Source: Cytobacillus purgationiresistens (GTDB taxonomy: Bacteria; Bacillota; Bacilli; Bacillales; Cytobacillaceae). Taken from it: DNA of 64,000 nt. The stretch lies in assembly GCF_030813235.1 (NCBI RefSeq), contig NZ_JAUSUB010000020.1, positions 38,961 to 102,960 of the forward strand, written 5' to 3'. The translations under genes were made by a program, and so were the position numbers. Shown here piece by piece: positions 1-9,709 of this stretch. The notes under the pieces are model-generated. The model searched no databases. It worked only from the letters and a program-made list of their open reading frames with translations, and was not told where the DNA came from. Numbering within the stretch: position 1 is the first letter of the stretch; the number at the start of each line of letters is the position of its first letter.

Positions 1-658
1 CGAGAAGACTTGGTATTTGTTCTAATTTCACTTGAATATCATCCAGCATGCTTTTTATGGAAAAAACAATTTCACGCGCTTCTAAATAATTACCTTCTGA
101 TGTCTTATCTTCGAAGGTTTCGAAAAGATTAGATACTTCTTCCAGCTGATATTCTATAAGATCTCCTGGTTTGCCAAATGTATGACGCTGGGTAAGGAGA
201 CGTTTCTTATAGTTCTTGAATTCCTCATTCAAAGCTTCCATTTCTAATCTGTTTTTTTCTTCACTGCCGATAAGCTCGTTTAATTCTGCTAATATTTCCT
301 CAATCTTTTCTTCGACTTTATTGAGATTGGCATCTAGGGAAACGAGAACTTCTTTTGCTTTTTTGAATCGATATTTATCTATGTATTCCTCCGCATCAAA
401 TAAAGAGCCTTCCACACCAGGAAGTTGAGCTGTCACAATTTCATCCCATCCGCTGCGCCAAGTTTCAAACAGCTCCTCCGTTTGTCCGGTCATATTTAAT
501 TGTTTCACTTTAGACAACTCATTCAAAACAGGGCGATTCATTATATCCATCTTCCAAGTTTCAAGCCTGTCCACTTCTTTATAATATTTTTTCTTAAAAA
601 AATATCCTGTAAAATAAATGCATATAACAATGACGATTCCGCCAATCACAAATTCCAT
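1..658 (-). CDS. ezrA: Septation ring formation regulator EzrA (N-terminal part, runs off the left edge)
   Basis: Only the first 219 codons are inside the window; the start ATG (656-658) follows a GGGGG-type ribosome site. Residues 1-20 form one hydrophobic membrane anchor, followed by a basic KKKYYKEVDRLETWK stretch and then a charged, helix-rich region of coiled-coil type. This layout is that of EzrA, a membrane-anchored negative regulator of FtsZ ring assembly in Gram-positive bacteria, usually about 560 residues. The adjoining hisJ and refZ genes occur in the same order in B. subtilis, which supports the call. The C-terminal part is not visible. Confidence 0.88.
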   Translation of the reverse strand, partial: MEFVIGGIVIVICIYFTGYFFKKKYYKEVDRLETWKMDIMNRPVLNELSKVKQLNMTGQTEELFETWRSGWDEIVTAQLPGVEGSLFDAEEYIDKYRFKKAKEVLVSLDANLNKVEEKIEEILAELNELIGSEEKNRLEMEALNEEFKNYKKRLLTQRHTFGKPGDLIEYQLEEVSNLFETFEDKTSEGNYLEAREIVFSIKSMLDDIQVKLEQIPSLL

Positions 659-927
659 CTGTAAAGCCCCCTGTTCTGAACCGAGCCAGTATATGTAATC
701 TATATCATATAAATTATAATCATGTTCATTTCAATGCTTTTATGATACCATGTAAACGACAATTTTTGACTATTATTTTCATATTTTATTGAAATAATTG
801 GTGAAACTCCGTTGAATGGTGATATGAACCTCCTTTATCTCATATCCTACTATAAAATTCAACAAATATAGTTCTTTCGTTTTACAAGCATTCTTTCTTA
901 TATTAATGAATCGGAAGGTGGATCATA

Positions 928-1731
928 TTGAAAAAGGATGGCCATATTCATACCCCATACTGCCCTCATGGTTCAAAGGATTCTTTGGCGGCGTATGTCA
1001 AGAAAGCAGTCTCCCTCGGTTTCCACGAGATCACATTTACTGAGCATGCACCTCTGCCAACAAGCTTTTCCGACCCTTCACCTACTAGTGATAGTGCAAT
1101 GCCCTTTTCGCAACTTGATAAGTATTTTTCTGAAATCGAGGAATTAAAGCTGAAACATCAAGCACATATCAAAATTAACTGTGGGCTGGAAGTTGATTTT
1201 ATTGAAGGCTATGAAGAAGAAACAAAAAGCTTCCTGAATCATTTTGGTCCACAGCTTGATGAGGCAATACTCTCTGTCCATTTTTTGAAGCATCATAATA
1301 CATATGATTGCCTTGATTACAGTCCCGATGTATTTGGTGAAATGATAGAGCGCTACGGTTCTATTGACCAAGTATATAGAGGCTATTTTAGTACGTTATT
1401 ATTAGCGATTGAATCCGATTTGGGGATATACAAGCCAAAAAGGATGGGGCATATTACCTTAGTGAAGAAATTCCAAAAAAAATATCCCCCTGTACGGGAA
1501 TATCATGAGGAAATGGATGCAATTCTAACGGCTATTAAGAGAAAGGGTTACTCCCTGGATTACAATGGCGCTGGGACAATAAAACCATTATGCCGGGAAT
1601 CCTATCCGCCAAGTTCAATTGCAAAGCAAGCGGTATCGCATGGCATTCCTCTTGTCTACGGATCAGATGCCCATCAAGTAAAGGCTCTCGGTCAAGGCTG
1701 GAACGAGATTGAACCGTTAATAAATTTATAA
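928..1731 (+). CDS. hisJ: Histidinol-phosphatase, PHP family
   Basis: A 267-residue protein of the PHP metallophosphatase family. It would remove phosphate from L-histidinol phosphate, the penultimate step of histidine synthesis, in the cytoplasm. The N-terminal metal motif HIHTPYCPHG (residues 6-15), ITFTEHAP near residue 37, the GLEVDF strand near residue 86 and VYGSDAH near the C-terminus are the expected metal ligands. Translation starts at a TTG (928-930) behind the ribosome site GGAAGGTGG. The 3-prime end overlaps the convergent refZ gene by 6 bp. It stands apart from other his genes, as in B. subtilis. Confidence 0.93.
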   Translation: MKKDGHIHTPYCPHGSKDSLAAYVKKAVSLGFHEITFTEHAPLPTSFSDPSPTSDSAMPFSQLDKYFSEIEELKLKHQAHIKINCGLEVDFIEGYEEETKSFLNHFGPQLDEAILSVHFLKHHNTYDCLDYSPDVFGEMIERYGSIDQVYRGYFSTLLLAIESDLGIYKPKRMGHITLVKKFQKKYPPVREYHEEMDAILTAIKRKGYSLDYNGAGTIKPLCRESYPPSSIAKQAVSHGIPLVYGSDAHQVKALGQGWNEIEPLINL

Positions 1732-2370
1732 AATTTTCAATAAATTCGCTTTTAGTTTCCTCGGTTGATTTGAACTGCAAACTACACGATCAATCCAAGA
1801 ATGAGTTTCTCGTATATATTTATCAGCAAAATATTTCTCATGCGGGAGAAGATGGAGTACTTCTGTTACATAATGGCTATTCAAAAAAGGCATCGTTAAC
1901 AGACTTTTCAGTTGCAGGATTAAATAATTGGTAGTGTTAATACGGAACTCTTTACTTTTGAATCCCTTTTCAAACACTTTGCTTAAATAGAATCTTTCTT
2001 TTGTTAAATATGTTGACATAATTTCTCGTACGATTTGAGAATCAATCGACATTTCTCTAATTATAAGCCTCGTTAATTGAATATTTTCATATTGGAATAC
2101 CATAATATTTTCAACAATTGCTTTTAAGCTCTGAGCTGCTCCTTTATCTAAAAGTGAGTAGCCCTTTTCAATTCCGCTTAAATAAGCCTCATAATAATCA
2201 ATAAAACAATATTCCAACAATCCATTCTTGTTTCCGAAATAATAAGAGATGTTTGCTACATTCGTATGAGCTTTATTGGCAATATCACGAATGGATGTAC
2301 CGCTAAAACCTTTATGATTAAATAAATAGACTGCGGCTTCAATAATAGCTGCTTTTGAATTTTCCTTCAT
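1726..2370 (-). CDS. refZ: TetR-family DNA-binding regulator RefZ
   Basis: A 214-residue TetR-family protein. Residues 1-50 carry the helix-turn-helix (GTSIRDIANKAHTNVANISYYFGNKNGL), followed by an all-helical ligand or dimer domain. In B. subtilis RefZ binds sites around the origin and inhibits FtsZ near the poles at sporulation. Assignment rests on the HTH sequence and on the ezrA-hisJ-refZ-ytsP gene order. It is convergent with hisJ, with a 6-bp overlap, so the two may interfere transcriptionally. The final 15 residues are lysine- and leucine-rich. Confidence 0.88.
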   Translation of the reverse strand: MKENSKAAIIEAAVYLFNHKGFSGTSIRDIANKAHTNVANISYYFGNKNGLLEYCFIDYYEAYLSGIEKGYSLLDKGAAQSLKAIVENIMVFQYENIQLTRLIIREMSIDSQIVREIMSTYLTKERFYLSKVFEKGFKSKEFRINTTNYLILQLKSLLTMPFLNSHYVTEVLHLLPHEKYFADKYIRETHSWIDRVVCSSNQPRKLKANLLKIL

Positions 2371-2547
2371 TCTTCTCCACCTCTCTCCTGCGTTATTTCT
2401 GTGAAATACTACAGTTTTCTTGTTATAATAAAACTATTCTTGCTACTAGCTATCTAATCCTTTTAAAGAATCTCGACAAAGTCTTGGGTTTTTCATTAAG
2501 GTTTTGCATAACTCCCTAATATAATTAAAAAAGAAAGGTGATGTTTG

Positions 2548-3027
2548 ATGTTTAACGTCGAATCGTACCGCGGAACAAAAGAAAATAATTATCGTTTAGT
2601 CATAAAACAATTGGCTGCACTGCTTGAAGGTGAAACAAATCGGATAGCCAACCTCAGTAATGCGTCTGCACTGCTGAATCAATTTCTTGATCGGACGAAT
2701 TGGGTTGGATTCTACCTAATAGAAGACGGAGAACTCGTTTTAGGTCCCTTCCAAGGTCTCCCTGCTTGTGTGAGAATCCCATTAGGGAAAGGCGTTTGTG
2801 GAACGTCTGCTGCAAACAAAGAAACGATGCGGATAGATGATGTTCACCAATTCCCTGGCCACATAGCGTGTGACGCCGCATCACAATCAGAAATCGTTGT
2901 TCCGATTATAAAGGATGGAGCACTATTTGGCGTACTGGATATTGACTCTCCAGAAAAAGAACGCTTTGATGAAATAGATGAAAAAATGCTCGAAGAATTT
3001 ATAAGCGAATTAGTTAAGTTCATTTAA
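2548..3027 (+). CDS. ytsP: GAF-domain free methionine-(R)-sulfoxide reductase (YtsP-like)
   Basis: A single GAF domain of 159 residues. The three cysteines typical of free methionine-R-sulfoxide reductases are present: C74 (LPAC), C84 (GKGVCG) and C108 (HIACD). The enzyme reduces free Met-R-sulfoxide in the cytosol. A TTG at 2545 would add one residue, but ATG 2548 has better spacing from the AAGAAAGGTG ribosome site and is preferred. It is monocistronic, ending in a strong hairpin shared with the convergent methionine-lyase gene, whose substrate chemistry is also methionine-related. Confidence 0.88.
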   Translation: MFNVESYRGTKENNYRLVIKQLAALLEGETNRIANLSNASALLNQFLDRTNWVGFYLIEDGELVLGPFQGLPACVRIPLGKGVCGTSAANKETMRIDDVHQFPGHIACDAASQSEIVVPIIKDGALFGVLDIDSPEKERFDEIDEKMLEEFISELVKFI

Positions 3028-3029
3028 GT

Positions 3030-3088
3030 AAAGAGGATGATTCTAAACCTGCTTTTTATACAGGCAATTAGAAACATCCTCTTTTTTG
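3030..3088. terminator. Bidirectional rho-independent terminator between ytsP and megL
   Basis: A long hairpin pairs AAAGAGGATG-A-TTCTAA (3030-3046) with TTAGAA-A-CATCCTCTTT (about 3068-3085), with one opposed mismatch. It is followed by T6 on the plus strand and preceded by A residues that give T on the minus strand. It lies beyond the repaired megL stop at 3105, but inside the frameshifted reading frame that continues to 3043. Confidence 0.85.
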
Positions 3089-3104
3089 TTTCGTTCGATA
3101 CGGG

Positions 3105-4296
3105 TCAATGCTTTATTTTCATAAACGCTTGATCTAAATCGTTTCGGATGTCTTCCAGGCTCTCTAAGCCCACAGATAATCGGAGCAAGCCATTCTTCTA
3201 TTCCCATAAGAAACCTTTCCTCTACTGGTACCACTGCATGTGTCATAGTGGCAGGCTGTTGGATAAGTGTCTCTGCATCTCCTAAACTAACAGCAATCTT
3301 GATTAAATTTAGTTCATTCATGAACTTTTGTGCCGTTTCTTTATCACCCTTTATTGTAAATGAAATTAATCCTCCAGGCTGCTTCATTTGCTTTTCGGAG
3401 ATAGCGAAGTCGCGATGGTTTACGTCTCCTGGATAAAATACCTTTTCAACTTTCGAATGATTTGATAAGTATTTTGCAAGTTGACGGGCATGATCACAGT
3501 GCCGATCCATTCTTACAGCTAAAGTTTTTAATCCTCTAAGTAGAAGCCATGCATCAAAGGGAGAGATCACCCCACCGAGGTCCTTTCTTGTCGTCATAGA
3601 AATCTGTGCCATCCGTTCTTTACTGCCCGCAACCATTCCAGCAATTACATCACCATGGCCGCTTATATATTTCGTCGCACTATGGACAACAATATCACAG
3701 CCTAAGGAAAGCGGATTCTGCAAATATGGAGAACAAAAAGTATTGTCTACAATCACAGAAATCCCCTTCTCTTTAGCAACCTCAGCTACCATCGTTAAAT
3801 CCACTAAATCTAAAGTTGGATTGATCGGAGTTTCTACATAGAGACAGACTGTTTCCGGACGAATTGCGTCTAGCAACTGTTGCTTTGATTTCATCGCTGA
3901 AAATTCATGGGTAATTTGATACTTTTCTTCCATCATCTTTAATAAACCAAACGTACATCCATATACACCTTGCGAGCATAATATATGATCGCCAGCGTTT
4001 GTCAAAGCGATAAGAACAGAAGATACAGCGGCCATTCCAGAGCCAAAAGCAAGTGCTGCTTCAGCATTTTCTAAGGAAGCTATGCGATCCTCCAGCATTC
4101 TAACCGTTGGATTGCCCAGCCTTGAATAAATAAATCCCTCTTCATCTCCTGCAAAACGCCGCTCTCCTTGTTCAGCTGTATCAAAGGCAAACGTTGATGT
4201 TTGAAATAAAGGAGGCGCCAAGCTCCCTTTAAATTCACCGCTATCATACCCTGCATGAATTAGTTTTGTTTCAAACGACATATCATGTTTCTTCAA
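3105..4296 (-). pseudogene. megL: Methionine gamma-lyase/cystathionine-lyase type PLP enzyme, frameshifted near its C-terminus
   Basis: A PLP-dependent Cys/Met metabolism enzyme of about 395 residues. Visible signatures are YSRLGNPTVRMLE, the AFGSGMAAVSS phosphate loop, YVETPINPTLD, DNTFCSPYLQNP and HSATKYISGHGD, which holds the PLP lysine. These fit methionine gamma-lyase best; cystathionine gamma-synthase or lyase is possible. After MGIEE the open frame continues with unrelated sequence to 3043. Removing one A in the run at about 3192-3197 restores GLLRLSVGLESLEDIRNDL and a family-like end at 3105-3107. So the gene has a one-base insertion, or a sequencing error, removing the last 30 or so residues of the C-terminal domain. 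Confidence 0.85.
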
Positions 4297-4436
4297 TGAT
4301 TCATTCCTCCTCCCTTTGAAACCGCTTACATTTCATTTGGTTATTGTGTCATTTCCCCTTCCTTGTTAGCATATGATAATTTCTTCAATTTAGAAAGAAC
4401 TTTCTTTATTGGAAGCAATCCGCTATTTCCAGATTA

Positions 4437-4466
4437 AAAAACAGCTCCTGCAAATATGGAGCTGCT
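4437..4466 (-). terminator. Terminator of the diguanylate cyclase gene
   Basis: Read on the minus strand, CAGCTCC and GGAGCTG pair around a nine-base loop and are followed by TTTTTT. It sits directly at the stop codon of the upstream gene. Confidence 0.8.
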
Positions 4467-6358
4467 CAATGATGATTGGTGTGATGTTTGAAAACCACTT
4501 TATTTTTTCCCGTATTCTTCGCCTGATAAAGCCCTTCATCTGCACGCTTAAATAACGAAGTATAATTATCATCATATTCGTTGTTCCAGTAAGCCACTCC
4601 ACATGAAATGGTTACTGCAGGATCAGTCATGTTATTCACTTTTTTTACCAGCCTGTTTGCAATCCTCATGCCTGTTTCACTCGGAACATTTGGCAGATAA
4701 ACTGCCATCTCTTCCCCACCCCATCTAGAGCCTATGTCTGAACCTCTAATATTTTTACTAATGATATCTGCCAATTGTATGATAATGGTATCCCCTACTT
4801 GATGACCATATCGATCATTAATCGATTTGAAATTATCAATATCAATTAATATAAATGTACCTTCTTGATCCTCACTCATAGACACATCAACCTTGTCATC
4901 CAAATAGCTCCTTGAATATAACTTTGTTAAGTGATCAGTGACAACCAGTTTCTCAAGCTCTTCTCTTAAAAGCGAGTTTTTAAACGCTAAGGTAGAATGA
5001 TGGATTAATGACTGCAATAATTTAAAGGAATCAAATGAAAAATAATAAGGAATATGGTGTAAAACTAGAGCTAGCCCCTTTAACTCTCCTGTTTGATCCA
5101 TTGGAACAGCCATTATTGATTTGAAGTCTTCCAGGTCCGTTGAAGAGGGAACATGCAAATCACCAATAAAAATAGCCTCTTTGTCCTTGCCAATTTTGTT
5201 ATCAGCAAATTCTATATAAGGAATAGCTTCTTCTTTATAAAAGAAGTCTGTACTTCCTTTTAATATGCTAACAATTTCTTTTTCTTGAGAAAAGAGGATG
5301 AATCCAACCTCCTCGGCCTGAAAGGAGCGGATAATTTGTTCTGACATGAATTTAATTGTTTCCGTTAATCTCAGATCAGAGTTTAACCGATGAGACGTTT
5401 CATTAATCATTTGCAATTCGGAAATTAACTGTTGAGATTGTTGATAGAGCTGCGCATTCTCCAGTGCACTGCCAGCTGTATTGGCCAAATATTTAATAAA
5501 CTCAACTTCCTTGGCTGGGAACAATAAGGTATCTGCTGCTATTACTTGAAGAACACCGTAGACACCCTGGTTCCCCATTAACGGAGCATACAGAATGGAA
5601 CGTTTATCAGCAATTTCATCTTCAAACTGGATAACACCCGTTACATATGCTTGCATTGCTGCAATATTTTCATCATTATAATCCAAGTCTTTAATAGGAA
5701 GCTCAATATCACTTTCATAATCATGAGATAATAATAAAAAATAGGTAAAGCTTGGATACATTTCTTTCAATGTGACAATTATTTCACTTAATAATAAATC
5801 CATTTGCATAGAAGCATGAAACTTTTTAGTTACATGAAAAAGCTTTTTAAAACGCTTTTTCTCTGTTTTTAATAACGTAATTCCTTTTACACTTACCAAT
5901 GCTTTGCTGCACTCGTCAGCTAAAACATTAAGCATCGAATCCGTTAAGTTGGAGGGCTTCCCTTGAGTATATTGCAATATCACACAGCCCTCGACAAACC
6001 CATTATTCATAAGAAACAGCATATCCCCGTGCTCATTCATACTTGGCACCCTGCTATTAAAACGAGATTGAGCCTTATTTGCTTCCTGCATCAGCATATT
6101 TATTTCTTGAAAGCTAACCAATTTCGGCAAATTCAGAAGATCATGACTTGCATTTGTTGAACATTCTACAAAAAATTCCTGCTTCCATTCATCCCTGCCA
6201 TACAAGGTGACATCGCTCGCACCGCTTAACTCACGAATACTCTTCAGCATTTCAAACAAAAAGTCTTCATAGCGAAAGAGCGTTTGTCCAGTATAAATGA
6301 GATTGAATAAACTGCTTTTTAGCTTTAATATAAATTGGTGCTCCAGCTTCTTTTTCAT
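4466..6358 (-). CDS. dgcP: Diguanylate cyclase with GAF domains (DgcP/YtrP type)
   Basis: A 630-residue soluble protein with a long N-terminal half of two to three GAF-like sensor segments (residues about 20-460) and a C-terminal GGDEF domain. The catalytic signature is GGEEM (547-551), and an RxxD inhibitory site (RGSD, 538-541) lies five residues before it. The domain should therefore make c-di-GMP and be subject to product inhibition. DKLTKLYSR-type entry (DHLTKLYSRSYLDD) and IDIDNFKSINDRYGH metal and substrate motifs are complete. It lies next to rpsD, as B. subtilis dgcP does. The signal sensed by the GAF domains cannot be told from sequence. Confidence 0.9.
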   Translation of the reverse strand: MKKKLEHQFILKLKSSLFNLIYTGQTLFRYEDFLFEMLKSIRELSGASDVTLYGRDEWKQEFFVECSTNASHDLLNLPKLVSFQEINMLMQEANKAQSRFNSRVPSMNEHGDMLFLMNNGFVEGCVILQYTQGKPSNLTDSMLNVLADECSKALVSVKGITLLKTEKKRFKKLFHVTKKFHASMQMDLLLSEIIVTLKEMYPSFTYFLLLSHDYESDIELPIKDLDYNDENIAAMQAYVTGVIQFEDEIADKRSILYAPLMGNQGVYGVLQVIAADTLLFPAKEVEFIKYLANTAGSALENAQLYQQSQQLISELQMINETSHRLNSDLRLTETIKFMSEQIIRSFQAEEVGFILFSQEKEIVSILKGSTDFFYKEEAIPYIEFADNKIGKDKEAIFIGDLHVPSSTDLEDFKSIMAVPMDQTGELKGLALVLHHIPYYFSFDSFKLLQSLIHHSTLAFKNSLLREELEKLVVTDHLTKLYSRSYLDDKVDVSMSEDQEGTFILIDIDNFKSINDRYGHQVGDTIIIQLADIISKNIRGSDIGSRWGGEEMAVYLPNVPSETGMRIANRLVKKVNNMTDPAVTISCGVAYWNNEYDDNYTSLFKRADEGLYQAKNTGKNKVVFKHHTNHH

Positions 6359-6740
6359 TTACATATCACCTAATTGTCATATGATTGGAGGATGTCTCTT
6401 ACTTGCACTTTCATTAATATTGCTAGCGACAGATGCGAAAGGGTCCAAAGTATGTTGTTTTTATGTTTTACTCTTTTTGCTCAAATAATTCAGAAAAGTG
6501 AACTCATAGGTTTTTCATACGTATTCTATTTACATGACCAAACAAGAGACTAAAGACCTATTTTTCGTGTACTGCATAATAAAATGCTTTTTACAAACCA
6601 TTGATTCTACTGGTTTTAGAAATAAATCCAGTATAAAACATGATACATTTTACCTATATTATATCATAATTTTTCCTTAAATTACTCTTAAACTTTTACA
6701 ATTAATCATGATAATCTATAAGAAGCTTTTCATTTATTAA
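6359..6740. other. AT-rich spacer with no gene
   Basis: About 380 bases between the divergent dgcP and rpsD transcription units. No reading frame with a ribosome site, no convincing hairpin and no recognised RNA was seen. The right edge leads into the rpsD promoter. Confidence 0.5.
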
Positions 6741-6746
6741 AGACGG

Positions 6747-6776
6747 TTGACTTTTCCTTATAATAAAATGTATAAT
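6747..6776 (+). promoter_or_regulatory. Sigma-A type promoter of rpsD
   Basis: TTGACT (6747-6752) and TATAAT (6771-6776) are separated by 18 bases, close to the vegetative consensus. It places the start of the S4 leader at about 6783. Confidence 0.75.
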
Positions 6777-6782
6777 ATACCT

Positions 6783-6960
6783 TGTGTAAAATATCGCAGC
6801 CTATGTGAGCACTTTGACGTTCTCATTTTGTTCCTCAACCATTGTATGGTGATGGGGTACTGTGTAACCCTCTGCTGCGAGGGCGAAGGTGCATGAAAAC
6901 AAAATGGACATGAAAGCTGACACACAACTGTTTTTATTTTACCAAAATAAAAACACAAAG
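6783..6960 (+). ncRNA. Probable S4 autoregulatory leader of rpsD
   Basis: About 180 bases of transcribed leader lie between the promoter and the rpsD ribosome site and hold GC-rich hairpin arms (for example CCTCTGCTGCGAGGG near 6869-6883). In Bacilli ribosomal protein S4 represses its own mRNA by binding such a leader. An overlapping short reading frame starts at 6889 but lacks a ribosome site. The assignment is by position and family knowledge, not by a computed fold. Confidence 0.55.
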
Positions 6961-6972
6961 GAGGAGTCATTT

Positions 6973-7575
6973 ATGGCTCGTTATACTGGCCCAAGCTGGA
7001 AATTATCCCGTCGTCTTGGCATTTCCCTAAGCGGAACAGGTAAAGAATTAGAAAAGCGTCCTTACGCTCCTGGACAACATGGTCCAAACCAACGTAAAAA
7101 ATTATCAGAATACGGATTACAATTACAAGAGAAGCAAAAGCTTCGTCACATGTATGGTGTAAATGAGCGTCAATTCCGTAATCTATTTGATAAAGCTGGT
7201 AAAATGACTGGTAAACACGGTGAAAACTTCATGATTCTTTTAGAATCACGTTTAGACAACGTTGTTTATCGTTTAGGTTTATCACGCACTCGTCGTCAAG
7301 CTCGTCAGCTTGTAAACCACGGTCACATCATGGTTGATGGCAAACGCGTTGATATCCCTTCATACCGCATGCAACCAGGTCAATTAATTACACTTCGTGA
7401 AAAATCTCGCAACCTTGACATTGTTAAAGAAGCGATCGAAGTAAGTAACTTTGTACCTGATTTCGTAGCTTTTGATGCTGATAAATTAGAAGGAACTTTC
7501 ACTCGTTTACCAGAGCGTTCTGAGCTTCCAGCTGAAATTAACGAACCTCTAATCGTTGAGTTCTACTCTCGTTAA
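6973..7575 (+). CDS. rpsD: 30S ribosomal protein S4
   Basis: A 200-residue ribosomal protein S4, an early-binding 16S rRNA protein that nucleates the small-subunit body. The start is ATG 6973, after the AAAGGAGGAG ribosome site, giving [26 protein letters not shown]. The upstream in-frame extension to 6889 has no ribosome site. The S4 RNA-binding domain is at about residues 90-155 ([36 protein letters not shown]). Codon use is strongly biased, as expected for a highly expressed gene. It is monocistronic, with its own promoter, leader and terminator. Confidence 0.98.
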   Translation: MARYTGPSWKLSRRLGISLSGTGKELEKRPYAPGQHGPNQRKKLSEYGLQLQEKQKLRHMYGVNERQFRNLFDKAGKMTGKHGENFMILLESRLDNVVYRLGLSRTRRQARQLVNHGHIMVDGKRVDIPSYRMQPGQLITLREKSRNLDIVKEAIEVSNFVPDFVAFDADKLEGTFTRLPERSELPAEINEPLIVEFYSR

Positions 7576-7596
7576 TAGGATCTTCGTTAACTATAA

Positions 7597-7640
7597 GAGC
7601 CTGAAAATGTTGAAATATCAACATTCTCAGGCTCTTTTTT
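7597..7640 (+). terminator. Terminator of rpsD
   Basis: AGAGCCTGA-AAATGTTGA pairs with TCAACATT-CTCAGGCTCT, and seven T residues follow. It is a very stable stem, as expected after a highly expressed gene. Confidence 0.9.
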
Positions 7641-7975
7641 TAGTCAGCTTTGTAGAAGGATGTTTAAACACTATCTTGTTACAATAAGGAAAATGAGAAG
7701 CTGCTGATTAATATCATTAGGGACAATTCTGAGTTTTTGTACTTGCTGTCAGTTTAGAAAATTAATTAGTCTGATTGCCAACTGTATTCGATGAAGAATG
7801 GAATTATTTTTGCAATCAATTCCAGACTTTTCATACTCGCAATTGCATTTTACTCTTCTAATAGAATAAGAGAAAAAGCAGAGAAAGAATAGCTGCTGTT
7901 TTTTGGTAATACTCAATGTTAATGTAATAAAGAGAAATTAAGATCAGTGTCTATTTGAGGTCTGTAATAATAAAT
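7641..7975. other. Spacer with no gene
   Basis: About 335 AT-rich bases between the rpsD terminator and the HAD gene. No supported gene or RNA was found. Confidence 0.5.
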
Positions 7976-7985
7976 GGAGGCAGCT

Positions 7986-8668
7986 ATGAAATACGAAATC
8001 ATATTGTTTGATGTTGATGATACATTATTCGACTTCAGTATGTCGGAAGGAATGGCACTACATAAAGCTTTTAGCGAGTTCGGATTACCTACAGGATTTG
8101 CGGATTATGAAGCACACTATAAAGAGATTAGTAAATTATTGTGGAGAGATTTGGAACAGGGGCTTACCACTTTATCTGAACTCGGGTAGAGAGATTTAAG
8201 AGACTCTTCCTTGCGAATGAGCTTGAAATCAATGCAGAGGTGTTTAGCGACGTTTATCTTGGATATTTGAGTAAGGAGACACACCTTGTACAGGGAGCAG
8301 TAGAATTATGTGAAAATCTTGCCGGTTGCAGGCTCGCGATTATAACTAATGGATTCACAGATGTGCAGACATCAAGAATTGCTAGTTCTCCTCTCTCTAA
8401 AACTTTTGAACATATTATTATTTCTGAAGAGGCTGGGATTCAGAAGCCTGATAAGGGTATTTTTGATTATGCTTTTTCAAAGCTACAGATTACAGACAAA
8501 GCCAAAGTGTTGATCGTCGGCGATTCTTTGACCTCCGATATTAAGGGAGGCATAAATTACGGAATTGACACCTGCTGGTTTAATCCACATCTTAAAGTAA
8601 ACAATACAGAAATTAAGCCGAAGTACGAAGTCCATGCGCTGACGGATCTTATGAAGATTGTCGGATAA
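7986..8668 (+). pseudogene. HAD-superfamily 5-prime nucleotidase (YjjG-like), split by a frameshift
   Basis: The first part (7986-8189) begins MKYEIILFDVDDTLFDF, with the HAD catalytic aspartates. The second, in another frame, carries LAIITNGFTDVQTSRIASS (motif 2), ISEEAGIQKPDKGIF (motif 3 lysine) and VLIVGDSLTSDIKGG (motif 4). Adding one base at about 8181-8187 joins the parts through VERFKRLFLANELEINAEVF, giving a protein of about 228 residues, the normal YjjG length. ATG 7986 has a GGAGG site. Family members dephosphorylate pyrimidine nucleotides, including damaged ones. All catalytic motifs are intact, so the lesion is either recent or a sequencing error. Confidence 0.82.
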
Positions 8669-8834
8669 GTAGATATCTTGAAGCAAAGCGAGCTGAATTA
8701 ACACATGGCCTCCCCCCTCCTGCCTTTTATTTTTACTTTGGTAACCCGTTTGGCCAGGTGATGGACGCTTATGCACTCCTCTTTTCACCACGTCCTGCCG
8801 AACATTTTGTAACTGAAAGATGGAGAGTCACTAG

Positions 8835-9707
8835 TCATTCTTCATCTTTCAGTTCTGCTATATTAGAAGGCTCCGATTCTTGGCCAAGACTGTCAACTGC
8901 TGTTACATAATAAGAATAATTCAGCAGATTCTCCTGGTAGAAGCTTTTTCGTTCATGTGCCGAAACGCTCCTACATGCTCATCTTTCCCCTGCTCATTTA
9001 ATCGATAGATGCGATATCCAACTATATTTTCATGACGGACTGCATGCCATTTTACTAATGAGCCTTGAATTTCAACTTTTGCAGTGATTCTGGCAAGCTT
9101 CTTTCACCATTATCAAATGAAGCTTCCTCATTTAATACAGTATTAACAATCAGCATTTCTTCATGATTTCCCGTCTTTCTATTAAATGTACCCGTACAAG
9201 TAATAAGGTTTAAGCTTCTATTATCTTCCGAGCCAAATATTTCTTTAATTGGCGCTTCATCAGTGGGAAAGCTTTCTACTTTTTGCATTTGGAAAGTATA
9301 ATTCTCTTCACCCTTCCCTTTAATAATCATTTCATCACCTTCTTTAAGCTGTTTCAAATAAAAGAAAACTGCAGGACCTTCTTTGCTATCAACAGGGCCA
9401 GCCAAGACAGCATTTCCTTGCTCGCCTGGTTTAAAGCCTGGAGCATACCAGCCGACTGTTTAATTATCTTCGGGGACGCCCATTTCACCGTTTTCTAATG
9501 TACCCACTTCAATGACATTTGCCTCGACACCAATCTCTGGGATATTAATAGAAATCGGTATCATGCCTTTTACACTATCTTTTTTCTGCTCCATAAACTT
9601 TTGCGATTTTTTCCTCGCCAACTTTATTTTTTTTAATTCAGTTTCCTTATCAGACAGTGTATTTTATCTTTACTTTCTCTATCATTGCTTGTTCCGCCCA
9701 TGCCGGT
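8835..9707 (-). pseudogene. Sortase with a C-terminal fibronectin type III-like domain, multiply broken
   Basis: Read on the minus strand, the relic gives a short N-terminal part, then SVKGMIPISINIPEIGVEAN, VGWYAPGFKPGEQGNAVLAG and LNLITCTGTFNRKTGNHEE, where TC is the sortase catalytic cysteine motif. A second module follows: KVEIQGSLVKWHAV, ENIVGYRIYR and YYVTAVDSLGQESEPSNIAEL, a fibronectin III-like fold. Lesions are an in-frame TAA at 9460-9462, a shift near 9095-9110 and a shift near 8970; the N-terminus may hold another. It follows the CPBP protease gene by only a few bases. The family resembles class D/F sortases; exact class is unsure. Confidence 0.8.
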
Positions 9708-9709
9708 TT

